A stretch of 64,000 nt of DNA, from contig JAJEKV010000003.1 of the NCBI GenBank assembly GCA_021234155.1, positions 18,960,386 to 19,024,385 of the forward strand. The letters are read 5' to 3'. The position numbers and the translations under genes were made by a program. Positions 1 to 11,480 of the stretch are shown here, in pieces. Position 1 is the stretch's first letter, and every line of letters begins with the position of its first letter. This DNA comes from Isoetes taiwanensis (taxonomy: Eukaryota > Streptophyta > Lycopodiopsida > Isoetales > Isoetaceae). The notes below the pieces were generated by a model, which had not been told where the DNA came from, ran no database searches, and saw only the letters and a list, made by a program, of their open reading frames with translations.

Positions 1-1639
1 TTTTTTCCAATTTTTTCCATTTACTTTAGCTAACTTTTTCTGAAAATGTGCTAAAAAATCGCCAAATAGCGGAGTTTAGCCCTTAAATTATTCTATGATT
101 CCATGCCATTTAGGCTATATTTTCATCCCCTTGTTGTATTGCCTTTGAATCCATTTTTAACCTCCATTTGCTTCAAATCCATTGATTTTGGGTCAACTAC
201 TAGGTTTATAAGGTCAAAAACCATGTCATTATGACACTTTTGTCAATCCATCATACCATGTCATTAAGCCACTTGGGCCAAAAAAGTATTGGATTTTAAG
301 GATTTGCAAAAAAGACTTAAAAGTCAATGCCTATTATCCATGAAAATGTAGGTTGATTTACAACGTAGATCGGAATTTTCGTGAGAGGGTGAGCGATATA
401 TATTCAGTCTTTTCGTCATTCTCCTCATTTGGTGTTCTTCTCACCACAGTATAGTAGCATTGGGCAAACCCTTCCTCCCCTTTGCTATGCATCACCTTAG
501 GGTTATCTGCCAGATCCTTGTACCCCTACCAGAGCTTGGCATGGCCCGTCTCTTCTTGAAGAGGGCACAATTGAGTTTCGGGTAGGTCAAATACTGGTCA
601 TATGGTTGGATCATCTCAGCAACTCTATGGGTGGGGTTTCTATCCATCGTGTTGTGGAAGGTGCATTATGTTATACCCAGTAACACTCATAATTCATGGA
701 ATCTCAGAGCTTTTTTACGTTCTTCAAATTGGTTTGATGCATGAGAAACGAACATCTCATTTTTAGTTGATGCATGCGTTTCATAAAACTCAATAGGTAT
801 ATTTTGTCTGGGATTGCGCATATCGTTTCTATGGATTCTGATGTAGGATCATTAAAGCTATTATTTGTATTAGATTATGGTTTTGTATCAGTTGTTATTC
901 AAGGATCTCTTCGATCTAGAATGTGAGGAAGCAGGATCTTTCGCAGTTGGAGGGGGCTGTCTTCAGACTCAGACATTATCTTTGCATTCCAAGTTTAAAG
1001 CTCCATTAACGACCATTCAGGCTTATTTTGTATGCATATTCCTTTAAAAATCAAATTCGCCCAGCAATATGGAGATGATCCGCTTGCAATGGCTTTGCGC
1101 ATCCCTTAGCTTCTCCAACGGATCTTCATCATACCAACCCAGCACCTGCACCTGCACCTGTAAACCTTCATTGACAGGCCATCATTTCTTTTATGTTCAT
1201 CTTTTTTGTTATCATCTTTCTCTCGCGGGTTTGAGGTTTAGTCTCACCTCATTGGGCATCTTCTTTTTGTAGTTCGCATCATATCATTGGATTACACCTT
1301 AATATGATCATGACCTCCACTTATGTTCCTTGACCATTAACCTGACCTTGAACTCGACCTCGACCTTATCCTTGATTGCAACCTGATCCTAATTTCCTTC
1401 ATCCCAGCTCTCATTTCCTTTTCTCATGGACCACGTATGTCGTAACATAGGGCCAGCACCATTCAACCCACTTTCAGCTCGATGGGCTGGTGCTATTGCA
1501 GCAGTGCTATCGCTGCGGCAGCTAGTGGAGTTCCCGATAGTCTTTTTTTGACATCATGGATGTTGGTGTTCATCCTCTTCTCAGACACGATAGATTTAGC
1601 CCAATCTTCAGGAGCAGTTGCAGTTATCTAGAGCACTAG
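1..1639. other. AT-rich noncoding repeat debris
   Basis: No credible gene is visible. Positions about 361-480 hold a partial diverged copy of the sequence that recurs at 1739-1860 and 2770-2880 (GAGAGGGTGAGCGATA followed by GTAGCATTGGGCAAA). The rest is unassigned AT-rich DNA with short chance open frames only. Confidence 0.6.
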
Positions 1640-2110
1640 GTATGTGAGGAGAGCAAAGTTCTCTTCTTTTCGGTCGGTATTTTGGTGTGCTTATACCGCG
1701 AGTCCTCATCATGAGAATGCAGATTAATCTACATCCTAGATCGGGATTCCCATGAGAGGGTGAGCGATATGTATTTGGTCTTTTCTTCTTTCTCCTCATT
1801 CGACGTTCTTTTCTTCTTCTCTCACAGCAGTATAGTAGCATTGGGCAAAGCCTCTGACGCCCTTCTTTTTTCCTCTTTTTTGTGGACCATCGACACAGAT
1901 GTCATCTATGTTAAGAAATTCCATAATGTCTCTCTTTTTTAAGAAAGGTATTGTTATTTATATGCGCATGGCATGCATGACAAGCCCCTCCTTATTATTT
2001 AAATTTTTTTTGTCGCGTGGCACGCATGACCAACCCCTTCTGGAGGTTTTCTTTTCAAGTTCTTTTCAAAGTTATATATTTTCGAGTGGCACATAGGACC
2101 AGCCCCTCCT
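1640..2110. repeat. Direct repeat, copy A
   Basis: This stretch is repeated about 1,020 bp downstream at 2660-3150 with moderate divergence. Shared landmarks in order are GTTCTCTTCTTTTCGGTCGG, the GAGAGGGTGAGCGATA block, GTAGCATTGGGCAAA, TTAAGAAATTCCATAATGTC and a run of GTGGCAC-CATGACCA-CCCCTC units. The unit block is itself a short degenerate tandem array at about 1965-2170. It codes for nothing recognisable and may be an old LTR or satellite fragment. Confidence 0.7.
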
Positions 2111-2659
2111 TATTATAGAAGTTTATTATCGTGTGGCACACATGTCCAGCCCCTCTGAAGGTTTTTCAAAGTTCTTTCTGTTATGTTGATATTTTTTATT
2201 TTATATTCTGTTGTTTTTATTGTCATCGACATTCATTACAGGACGCGCATTAAATAGCTCCACGACATGAGTTCAAGCCATCCATATGTTGTGCTTATTA
2301 ACGAAACTTATGGGTGCTTGCGTTTATATTTTCAGGAATAGAATAATCAAAGGACATTTATATTTCCTCTTCGCTCGGTACCAGTCCTTTGCTTCCTCAC
2401 AGGGTGCTTCAGGCAATACCTCGAAAACATTGGCAATCATTTCTTATTAGGGTTTTTCCCGAAAATCTGAAGGGGCAGGGTTTTTTATCCCGATAAGAAG
2501 CCGTCACTACTCTTCTCACCTTTACCTTGCCCTATCATAATATTATTGACATTTTCTCTTTATATGGAGTAGTCCGATATTGCGCCTATGGTTGGCTACC
2601 CCACTCATTTCAAAAAGTATAAACCCAATGTATACTGCTGTTGTGATGATTGAAAAGCC
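2111..2659. other. Noncoding spacer between direct repeats
   Basis: AT-rich DNA between the two copies of the direct repeat. Nothing recognisable was seen in it on either strand. Confidence 0.5.
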
Positions 2660-3150
2660 TAGGCCTGTGAGGAGAGCAGAGTTCTCTTCTTTTCGGTCGG
2701 CGTTTTGGTGTGCATATGTCGCGAGTACTCATCACAAGAATGCAGATCGATCTACACTATAGATCCAGATTCTCGTGAGAGGGCGAGCGATACGTATTCG
2801 GTCTTTTTTACTTTCTCCTCATTCATCATTCTTCTCACAGTAGTATAGTAGCATTGGGCAAACCCTTCCGTCCCGCCCTTCTTTTTTCCTCTTTTTCGTG
2901 GACCATCGATGAGGTATCATCTGTGTTAAGAAATTCCATAATGTCTCTCTTTTTAAAGAAAGTTATTGTTATTTATATGCACCTAGCATGCGTGATATAA
3001 GCCCCTCCTTGTTATAGAGGTTTTTTTGTCGCGTGGCATGCACGACCAACCCCTCTGGAGGTTTTCTTTTCAAGTTCTTTCTTCGAAGTTATATATTTTC
3101 GCGTGGCACTCATGATCAGCCCCTCCTTGTTATAGAGATTTATTATTTTT
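2660..3150. repeat. Direct repeat, copy B
   Basis: Diverged second copy of the 1640-2110 sequence in the same orientation and order of landmarks, again ending in GTGGCAC-type units with AGCCCCTCCTTGTTATAG. The equal spacing of landmarks shows a duplication of about 1 kb rather than independent insertions. Confidence 0.7.
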
Positions 3151-3595
3151 TGCGTAAAAGAAAGAATAATGTGCTAATGCGCCGTGGGTTGCCCTTGGAA
3201 CCGTGTTGGAGATGGGGTCTTGTTCATTGTGTTTGTTATTCAATAGTCCATATAACCTAGTGTGGCAGTTGGGCCATAAATAAGAATATAATTCTAATGA
3301 TGGGTGCTTTTTTTCAAAAAATCATGTCGCGACATTGGTGCTGGAAAGTGTGGGATGCTCTTCATCGATTTTTTCAAGAGCCCTTCATGTTTCTTCACGG
3401 GCTTCATCGCCATAGCCAGCCTTGAGCGAGAGTTCAAGATCTATCAGAATCGCTAATTTTGGCCAAGTCAGCGATCCCAAAATTCAAGTTTGCAATGCCT
3501 ATTTGAATTGGAATCCCCCCCACCCCCCCCCAAAAAAAAAAAAAAAAAAAATCATATCATATATCATGTTCTTATGTTTGTCCTCCTGAATCCGG
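3151..3595. other. Noncoding, with C-run/A-run
   Basis: No gene was seen. A C-rich run followed by a homopolymer A run occupies about 3514-3551; the A run could be a degraded retroposon tail, but no body could be assigned to it. Confidence 0.45.
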
Positions 3596-3830
3596 CCGTT
3601 GATCCGAGATCCGACGGCTCACGTGGCTTTGGGACGTATCTTACGACCCAAGTGGCTTGGGAGTTTGTGACCGATTATATGTAAGCGATCATACGGTCCA
3701 GGTTGATCTGATCCTGACCGTTGGTCCGAGATCCTACGGCTCACGTTGCTTTAGATATATCCTACATGATCCTACGGTCCAGATTGGTCATAATCCTTGG
3801 TCCAAGATCCTACGGCTCACATTGTATGCT
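3596..3830. repeat. Degenerate tandem repeat, three units
   Basis: Three diverged units share GATCC..GAGATCC.ACGGCTCAC (at about 3600, 3728 and 3802), separated by variants of ACGGTCCAG. The spacing is irregular (about 85-130 bp). It is noncoding. Confidence 0.55.
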
Positions 3831-3884
3831 CGGGCCTTGGTATTTTCAACAAATCTTAAGGAAAGGCTTTTAAAATTTTTTATG

Positions 3885-3950
3885 TTATTGGGAGGATTCG
3901 AACCCTGGTCATTAACCCCCCAGCCCCCCATTCTAACCACTAGACCAGGC
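3885..3950 (-). repeat. tRNA-derived SINE-like head
   Basis: On the minus strand this contains a pol III box A (TGGTCTAGTGG, plus positions 3937-3947) and a box B (GGTTCGAATCC, 3894-3904) at tRNA-like spacing. The T-stem and acceptor stem do not pair well and a G-rich stretch replaces a normal anticodon arm. It is therefore better read as a tRNA-derived SINE head or tRNA pseudogene than as a working tRNA. Confidence 0.5.
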
Positions 3951-4019
3951 ATTAATTCTATAAATAAGTTATGTTTCAAATATACTTAAAGGTAATATTC
4001 TAATTAAGATAAAATAGAA

Positions 4020-4760
4020 TATAACATTCTAGATAGTTCAAGAAAGTTCTAGAAAGTTCTAGAGGCTCTAGAAAGTTCTAAGAAAGTTCTAAAATCTTCT
4101 AGAATGTTCTAGAAAGTTCTAGAATTCTAAAATGTTTTGGAATATAAGAGAATCTAGGGGGAATCTAAGAGAATCCTTCCAGAAAGTCCCAAATTGTTCT
4201 AATAAGTTCTAGAATGTAAGGGAATCTTCGGGAATGTAAGGAAATAGGGAAATGCTTCTAGAAAGTTCTAGGATGTTTTGAAAGTTTCAGAATGTTCCAG
4301 AAAGTTCTATAATGTTTTAGAAATTTGTAGAATGTAAGGGAATCCAGGAGAATTAAAGGGAATCTAAGGAAATCTCATAAATTATAAGAGAATCTAGGAA
4401 GATATTTACAAGTCTAAAGGAATCTCTTAAAATCTAGTTGAATCTAAGGGAATCTTCATAATATCTAAGGGAATCTAAAAAAATCTTGATGAAATCTAAA
4501 AGTTTTTTTAGGATTTTGCAAAGAGCCATAATAGAATGTTCTAAATGTTTCATAATAAAGGTATACAATATAAATCTTGAAAAAAAAATGTTCTAGATGC
4601 TCAGGGTAAGCGCCTCAGTCTAAAAATAGAAAGTGTTTTAGAAATGTTGCACAGATCCAAGATAGATTATTTTGGAAAGTTTTAAATGCTCATGGGTAAG
4701 CACCTCAATCAAAATAGAAAATTCTAAGAGAATCTAAGGGAATCTTCATGAATGCTAAAT
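4020..4760. repeat. TTCTAGAA-rich minisatellite
   Basis: A degenerate array of roughly 11-12 bp units of the form GTTCTAGAAA, densest at 4025-4330, drifting into GGGAATCTAA-type units further right. The core TTCTAGAA is palindromic, and neighbouring cores (TTC-TA-GAA-AG-TTC-TA-GAA) are spaced like heat-shock-element pentamers. It is noncoding. Confidence 0.75.
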
Positions 4761-5837
4761 ATAGTACATAGAATGTTGAAGAATATAAAGGAATGCTAAA
4801 ATTGGAACTTGCACTGTTGGAACATGTACCGTAGGACGTGTTAAATTTCTTGTATATATATATTCATATGTTGCACCTGGTTCGGGAAATTTGGGTAACC
4901 CTTGTAAGCCTCCAAACAGATTTGAGTTTTAGGTTGTTACCTTAAGAAATGCAAGAAAAATTCCTGCTAAATATAAACATTTGTCTTGGATTTCTGACGG
5001 AATATAAGTTACGTATTGTAGCCTATTGGATAGGTCTAGAACAACAGGAAATCTGACGGTTTAGTTAAAAAAAATTCCCGAACCAAGTTCTGTGTCCAAG
5101 AATTGTGTGAATTTGGTTGTCGACAGAGTGTTAGTAGGCATGCAAGAGTTTGTCAACAAGTCTAAACGATTTTGGAGTGTTGCTCTTATTATACAGAAAG
5201 TTATCATGAAGAATTACCTTCAAAAATCCAAGTTGCGACCCGCATTTCATCACATACAGGAACTTTTAAATCACAGAGAACATTGTACAAGTCTTGCAAT
5301 ACTTATTTATTTTGGATTTCACAAAGAACGAAGAAACTACAGATGAAGTCGAAAATTTAGATCAAGAGTTTTATCACCAAGATTTAGGATAAGATAGTCT
5401 TTGTTAAATGCTTCTTTGTTCAAAATGGTTTGAATGTAAACATATAATGCTTTCAGAAGAACAAAATTCATTCCGTAATGCTGCTTCAGTTGGCTTATCC
5501 ATACCTGTTGAGATTATGGACTTTAAACATGATTTCAGTGTGCCGATATGCAGTTAACCACTACAGTTACTTCAAACGTGTTAATGGTTTATATAAAGTA
5601 AACTGACATGTTAAAACTACAGGAGAATATGGTGTTGGAGTTTCTTATGAAGATGCTAAAATTATGGATGTTGCCAATGCTGCAGAGGTTGGAACTGACT
5701 CTCAGAATAGAGATACTTCCAATGAACATATTAGTCTACAATGATAAATTTAGTTCATACTGTAGTTCTAATTCTTTCATCAATATAGGAGCTGTAAACT
5801 ATGAAGGGCTTGCAAACTAGGAAATCCTGAAATTTCC
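4761..5837. other. AT-rich, no assignable gene
   Basis: Short open frames occur at 5092-5346 and 5608-5820 but none matches a family I recognise. The region lies directly 5' of a plus-strand LINE remnant and may include its eroded ORF2, but this is not demonstrable by eye. Confidence 0.4.
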
Positions 5838-6400
5838 TTCAAAAAAAGACAGGCCAAGATAAAAGGGATCCAAAGAATGAAGAAAAGGGAATTAAGAAAA
5901 AACTCAACACATATCCCTCTATCTTATCACTGGCTGGAAGAGTGGATATTGCCAATGCAGTTTTAGGAAGCACACATGTATATTTCTCTTCAACTATTGT
6001 AGGGGACAAGGGTTCATATAACCAGATAGAGGGGGCCATTAGGAAATTCATATGGTAAGATGTTCATAAAGTGGCATGATCATATTTAATCAATCCAAGA
6101 AGGATGGATGGCTTGGATGCAAGGATCTTTTTGTCCAAGCTCAAGCCTTGGCAGCTAAGATGATTTGGAGAGCTTTATACTGTATTGAACCTTCCCCAAC
6201 CTTAAGGTCAGTCAAATATTGGATACAGTCATCACATCCAGTAGGTAGTCACACAGTAAAACATAAACTACCTATTGCATATGTGAAGATACTAAGTGCA
6301 ACAACAGTTCCATCCTCATGGTTGTTTAAGCTCAAATGCAATTGTTGGATGCTACGTTGCGGTTGCCAACAAAGATGCAATTGCAAATGATGCTGTTGTT
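5838..6400 (+). pseudogene. L1-type LINE reverse transcriptase C-terminal remnant
   Basis: Spread over several frames are peptides typical of the segment after the reverse transcriptase core of plant L1-type LINEs. Around 5930-6000 a frame reads LSLAGRVDIANAVLGSTHVY, followed by an aromatic KFIW motif, and at 6090-6170 KDGWLGCKDLFVQAQALAAK precedes MIWRALY. Multiple frameshifts and stops show it is dead. The LINE 3' end is probably the 6984-7095 block on the same strand. Confidence 0.7.
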
Positions 6401-6983
6401 GATAAGAAAGGATCATTCAACGGTTGAAAAAAAGGGAAGTTATCAAAAGAGTTAGGCAAGCTTGTGAATTAATTGTGTAAGAATGCTACATTTGATAAAA
6501 GAGTAGAAATCCTTGGGGGTGCTAGAAAGTGGATATTTGAACTTGATTTATCCAACAATAAAGAATTAACCACAATGAAAGCAATCATTAACAATTTGAG
6601 GAAGTCTAGAGAGCAAGAAGTGTTGCAATGACTTTTGCAGTCAATAATGAAACTAACAAATCTTCTTTTGCCACGTAAATGAATCTTAACAGGAAAATTA
6701 TGTCAGTTGTAGTCAATAGCAAATTGGTTGTAGAACATGGTAATTGGTCATGATCCATGTTCAAGAAGGGTACTAGATATGACAAACTCTCTTGTAATGA
6801 GAGGAATGCAAGAAATATGTTATAAGGATTAGATTGGCTAAAGGAATGCAGATCATGCATCCATTATACTTCCTAGAAGAGACTCAAGTTAGCTTGACTA
6901 CTTATGATGGCTGTTGTGACACTTGATGTAATTTTGCATACTGGTATCTATTTTTGCCTTTTACTATTTGGTTATTGTATTTG
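6401..6983. other. Noncoding LINE-associated spacer
   Basis: Lies between the LINE coding remnant and a LINE-type 3' tail. No coding signal of its own was seen. Confidence 0.4.
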
Positions 6984-7095
6984 GTGATGGGGCCTAGTCC
7001 CCGGGTTTTAGATGGGTTGTTGCCCTTGCATGTGTCGTCCCATAACCCGTTGGGTTCCCGTGGACGTAAAAATTCTTATCTTATCTTATCTTATT
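6984..7095 (+). repeat. LINE/SINE 3' end with TCTTA tail
   Basis: The block GATGGGGC..CCCGGGTTTT..GTCGTCCCATAA..GGTTCCCGTGG ends in a short (TTATC)n run. The same block, similarly ending in repeated TCTTA, recurs at 14821-14958. A shared 3' end with a short tandem tail rather than poly(A) fits a non-LTR retroposon family. Confidence 0.65.
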
Positions 7096-7706
7096 CTACT
7101 AGTGTTTCAAAAGAAAATATCCTAAGTTTGAGGTTTATTTTTCGCTTTTTCATGCCTTGAAACCACCTTATGTTAGATAAATGAAGGACAGAGCGACATG
7201 CTATTGTGTCTATCGTATAAGAATAGATTTTATTAGACTTGCAATTAACAAAGTAAGATATGATGAAAAAATTCATGGTCCAAGTTATAAATGCGCTTGT
7301 GATGTTTGTGCTCCTGGATCAACATGCATGGCAAGGAACTGCACTTATTCTTCAACAAGTGAACTTTGGTAGTCACTTGTTTGTCCAAGAGATGAAAGTG
7401 AAGAATGGTATGCACATGATTGTCTAACTCTTAAGTATGATAAATATAGACCTAAGCTGCCAAAATGTGCAAAAGAACTGCAATTTTAAATCTGATATTA
7501 TGGTGGAGTAGAAGACATATGATAAGGTAATAAGAAAGCCTTTATTATATTTCATGATCATGTAGCTTAAGTTTTAAATTTTGTACTTGGTGTAGGCTTT
7601 TGAAGCTGTAGAAGAACCTGATGACAAAAGATTTATAAGCTACTTAAAAATCTAGTCACCATATTAGTTTACAAGACCACAAGTGCTACTGAGATTTTCC
7701 AGAATG
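7096..7706 (+). other. Unassigned, with small Cys-rich frame
   Basis: An open frame at 7181-7372 reads a Cys-rich segment (KCACDVCAPGSTCMARNC) and a possibly continuing frame lies downstream (to about 7490) after a stop. The C-x-C/C-x2-C pattern could be a zinc-binding piece of a decayed transposase, but no family is recognised and no start or promoter is convincing. Confidence 0.25.
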
Positions 7707-7928
7707 CTAAATTCTCATCTTCTGCCATTGTGCTTCCCTCTTATGGGGCTCAATAGAGGTGAAAATATTGATAATACCCGTATTGTGGCATTCAATCTCA
7801 AGAAAACTGACAGACCATCTACCAGATAGATCAGCAAAGGAGCCAAGGTAGTCTTTCCAAATTGTACATATGCTCCCACGAGTACCATCTGTAGCAGTCC
7901 ATGTGATCCACTGCCTAGACAAATCCAT
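7707..7928 (-). pseudogene. LINE ORF2 endonuclease fragment
   Basis: A 73-residue frame includes TRGSICTIWKDYLGSF and later NIFTSIEPHKREAQW, which fit the second and third blocks of the APE-type endonuclease of L1-type LINEs (the GGI..W and NIYGP..R..W blocks). It lies directly downstream, in the same orientation, of an ORF1-like region, the normal ORF1-ORF2 order. Catalytic residues are not all present and the frame is short, so it is a remnant. Confidence 0.6.
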
Positions 7929-10156
7929 TTTTACAACTTGGAGGATTAAAATGAAGGTAATCTGTGTCCTTGAAGCAAGATTATATTATCTTCATTTCTT
8001 TTATGCAATCAAGGTCCTCTCTCTTTTTAAAGGGCCCTTGATGCCTTTTAAATTTCCACTTACTATCTTCATAAAGATTTGTTTTTGGTATTACCCTTCA
8101 GGGTTAAAAGGGGCCGCTCTCTTACTCCTTTTCTTGGATGTTTGTGGTGTATAGAATTCTTCTATTTCAGACTTCATTGATAGGGAGAATTTCATCATCC
8201 TCATGTTTTATCCAAACGACATGTTCACCAGCTATTCTGTGCTCACAATTGGGTTGCTCTTGCATATCCAATTGTTGTTGCTCCTTGGATAGATGATTTA
8301 GTAAACCCTCCTTCACTTGAGATTCATCAATAGTTGTATTGTCAGAAGGCTCATAGGGGTTAGAGGAATTGGCTTTTGCACATTTGGCTCACCAATCCCT
8401 TCTAATTGTTCCTTTAGCTGCACTATGACAGGACTCTTCTGCAATATGCTCACAAGGTACCTCATTCATACCTAGCTTTTGCATTAGAGGAAAAAGGATT
8501 TGCACTGGAAAGGCAGGGGATTTCACATGAGAGCACTCATCTTTCTCCCGCACAGGAGAAGGGGATTGAAATTGAAGGTGGGTATCTGACGATGCCACAT
8601 TTTTATTGTAATCCCATGGTTTAGAACTTTAACATCTCATTTAGGCTTATAAATTTTACTTATCCAAGCACTTCTTTCTTTCTTTTGGGCCGACTGTAGC
8701 TGCTCATTCCTTTGTTTTTCCTCTCTGATCCTTTGTTTTCTTGTTTTCCTTCTTATACCGCCACTTATGTTCTTTTCCTTGGAGCTTGAGGTGGGTTTCT
8801 TTCCAGGAGTTATCCATGGATTGTATTGCTCCATAACCTGCTTTTTTGGCTCCATATAGCTTTTACAAACTCCACCACCATGTAACCAGATCCCACAAAT
8901 GCTATAAGATAGGGGAGTTCCTCTCCATTGCAAAGAAAGGCTCCTTTACAATCCAAAATAGACACAATAATCGATTCTAGAGGGGATCGGCTTCAATAAA
9001 TCAAGGTGGACCCTATACTCTAGGGGGTTGATCAGACATTACTTCCATGCCTATAAAATTGCCTTATTCTTGGAAAATGCTCCTAAGAATGTCATCGCTC
9101 CAACAAATTGGGCTAAAACCCTGTATCGAGGCCCAAGTTGGATGGAATAGATGTTTAATGTCCTGGGGATCGAAGGCAAGGTACCCTTTTTGGAAGAAAA
9201 TTTGAGTATTGGCTTTCAAAATAGAACCTTGTTTGAGAAGCATCTTAATAGAAACCTCATTCCCGCATTCAACAATGAAAAAAGGGAAGGTAAGACAATA
9301 TTTTTTAGAAATAGACACATTCTCAATCAATTTCTCAAGCTCGGATTTTATCATTGGGAGTTTCACTCCCCCATATCTAATAGCTCGACTCGCCATTTGC
9401 TTCAATCTAGCTTCCACGTTAGTTTTTCAAGATTTTACTATCGAAAATATGCTTGGTTCTCTTCTCGACCTACCCGCCCTTCTCCTACTACAGCTTGTTC
9501 AAGTGTTCTAAAATTGGCTTGACGATGTTTTGCAGACACTGCACAATCCCCATCCCTGATTGTTCTCTGGTAGCCACGATCTCTACAAGGTCGATCTCCT
9601 TTGTCGTTTGCTTCTCTGGCTCCGAGTCCGACAGGTAAGTGAAAAATTCCCCAAAAGCCACCATCTCCTCTTCACCTCCCCTTTTCTCCTCATCATTACT
9701 GACTGCCCCAATCTCATACTGACCTTGACCCACACCATGCCCCATCTTTCTCATTAGATCTGCCAATCTGATTTTTTCCAGATCTGACATGACAGACATC
9801 CTTCTTGCAATTGTTTCAATTTCGTCCCACCTAGAATATAATGTGAGGCTTGTAACTATCTCACCCCCTTTGTCTGTTTCAATTGAAACCGATTGATGCT
9901 TATCCATTGCTTCAAACAGAAGTATCCACAAACTACTAACTTAACTACATCAACAGTAGACCTTAACTAAGATTTTTTGCTTCGAACCATCACAATAAAC
10001 ATGGGAGATACCATTGGCAGATGCATCCCTGTTATCCATGTATTCCCCCAACCAAGATTCCTCCAAAAGAATGGGAATCTCAGGAATGGCGGAGAATATG
10101 GGGGTGAATAGATAACCTGGGAAAAATTGTTGCATCACTAGGAAATTCCACAGCAC
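7929..10156 (-). pseudogene. LINE ORF1-like (DUF4283-type) region, broken
   Basis: Minus-strand frames at 9931-9488, 9417-9064, 8933-8637 and 8598-8389 look like successive pieces of a plant LINE ORF1. The 9417-9064 piece has ILKANTQIFFQKGYLAFDPQ and later WASIQGFSPICWSDD, matching the DUF4283 pattern (a bulky W..G..L.I..W.P.F block followed by an LPL..W block). The 8933-8637 piece begins with a G-I-W-L-H-G-G-G-V-C-K segment and becomes very basic, as the nucleic-acid-binding tail of such proteins does. Several frameshifts separate the pieces. A MITE lies immediately upstream. Confidence 0.6.
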
Positions 10157-10281
10157 ATTCGGCTCCCTTTAAAGGCATCCATTAGTATATTGATCTTTCT
10201 GTATGAGAATTGTGAAGATCTTCATCATAGCTGCAACCTTGAGGCGCCACCGTTTAGCGTCCAAGAAAGTCAGAGTGCCAT

Positions 10282-10619
10282 CCCCCACTGGGTAAAAGCA
10301 TGCTACGGTGTACCACTTTTGGAACCCTCAAAAGTACCTACACTGGGTACTTTTAAAACTGGTATTTTCTGATTCTTCTTTCCATTAAAATCAATTGAAA
10401 TTTTTTGAATTGAAGGTCAATAACATGCCAATCTATTGTACTAGAGAATAACAATACTATTAGAGACTAAAAGAAATGAATTAACTCTCAAACTTATTAT
10501 TTATTATGGCATTTATGCAAGTTCACAGTACCCAGTGCTGGGTACTTTTCTGGGTAGTTTTGCACTCCCTAAAAAGTACTTTAAATGGTACACCCTAGCA
10601 TGCTTTCACCCCACTGTGT
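10282..10619. mobile_element. MITE-like element with ~30-bp imperfect TIRs
   Basis: The left end reads CACTGGGTAAAAGCATGCTA then CGGTGTACCA. The reverse complement of the right end reads CAGTGGGGTGAAAGCATGCT then AGGGTGTACCA. Inside, both arms continue with AAAGTAC and CTGGGTACTTTT motifs, so the whole ~340 bp is close to an inverted repeat with an AT-rich centre. It has no coding capacity. The terminus resembles CACTA-type ends, but the target-site duplication is not clear. Confidence 0.6.
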
Positions 10620-11231
10620 TCAAGTCTCCCATCTGCCAAAGACAAGTGCAACATGGGTTTGTGGAAGAAAGAAGCAAAGGGACATGGGGGGTAGGCTTAA
10701 TGTGATGCAAGTGATCATGAAAGAATGTATTTGGTGGACCTGCATGACAAATGAATACAAAGTCAGCACAATAGAGTTGCCATGTGGAAATGTGGTGGCA
10801 ACTAGATGTATTTGATAGGGAATGAAAGATCAGAGGTGGTTTATATGGATCTTTGATAACTTTGAGCAGATTACATTAACATAGATGTGTTGGAGGATGG
10901 ATCTGCACCTGATAAGGCATTCGTTAGCATGATTGGTTGCTTATGTGGCAGAAATGGCATCAGCACAACATAGAGAGATGTATAAATGGAAGAATAGCAT
11001 GTGGATGAATATGGAGTGTGGAAATGAATATGGCAAATGCCCGTTGCATGAAAATAAAGATTCTTACTACTAGAAACTCGAGTTTGTGACCTTGTATTTG
11101 CTGCTACCTGCATGTTAGTATAGCAGCAAGCATCTAAAATATGAGACACTCCATAGTCACAAGATTAAAACTAATCTACTAGAAGTCAACTAAGCAATGC
11201 TTCTAATGTTATTCAACATGCTTTAACTTGA

Positions 11232-11262
<31 letters not shown>

Positions 11263-11480
11263 GTTTTTGGTATGAACAACAACTTAAACGTCAAATCTAA
11301 TGTATCCTACTTACTAAATGCAAACTAATCTTACTCAAACAAGCTCAAGGCAATATATTGCTGCCAATACCTCTTTAAATGCAGAATGTTTATAGGATTT
11401 GGAAGCCCCCTATCTTCAAGAACAGACTTCAGCCAATAAGAATCTTTTCCTATTGACACAATGACCTCAAAGGGGCCTTC
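10620..11480. other. Noncoding region
   Basis: AT-rich DNA with only short chance frames, including a (TTTTC)n run near 11230-11265. It ends at the 3' edge of a Ty3 pol remnant. Confidence 0.45.

Noticed and set aside
3885-3950. Functional tRNA gene
   Set aside because: Box A and box B are present but the stems do not pair and the anticodon arm is a G-rich tract.
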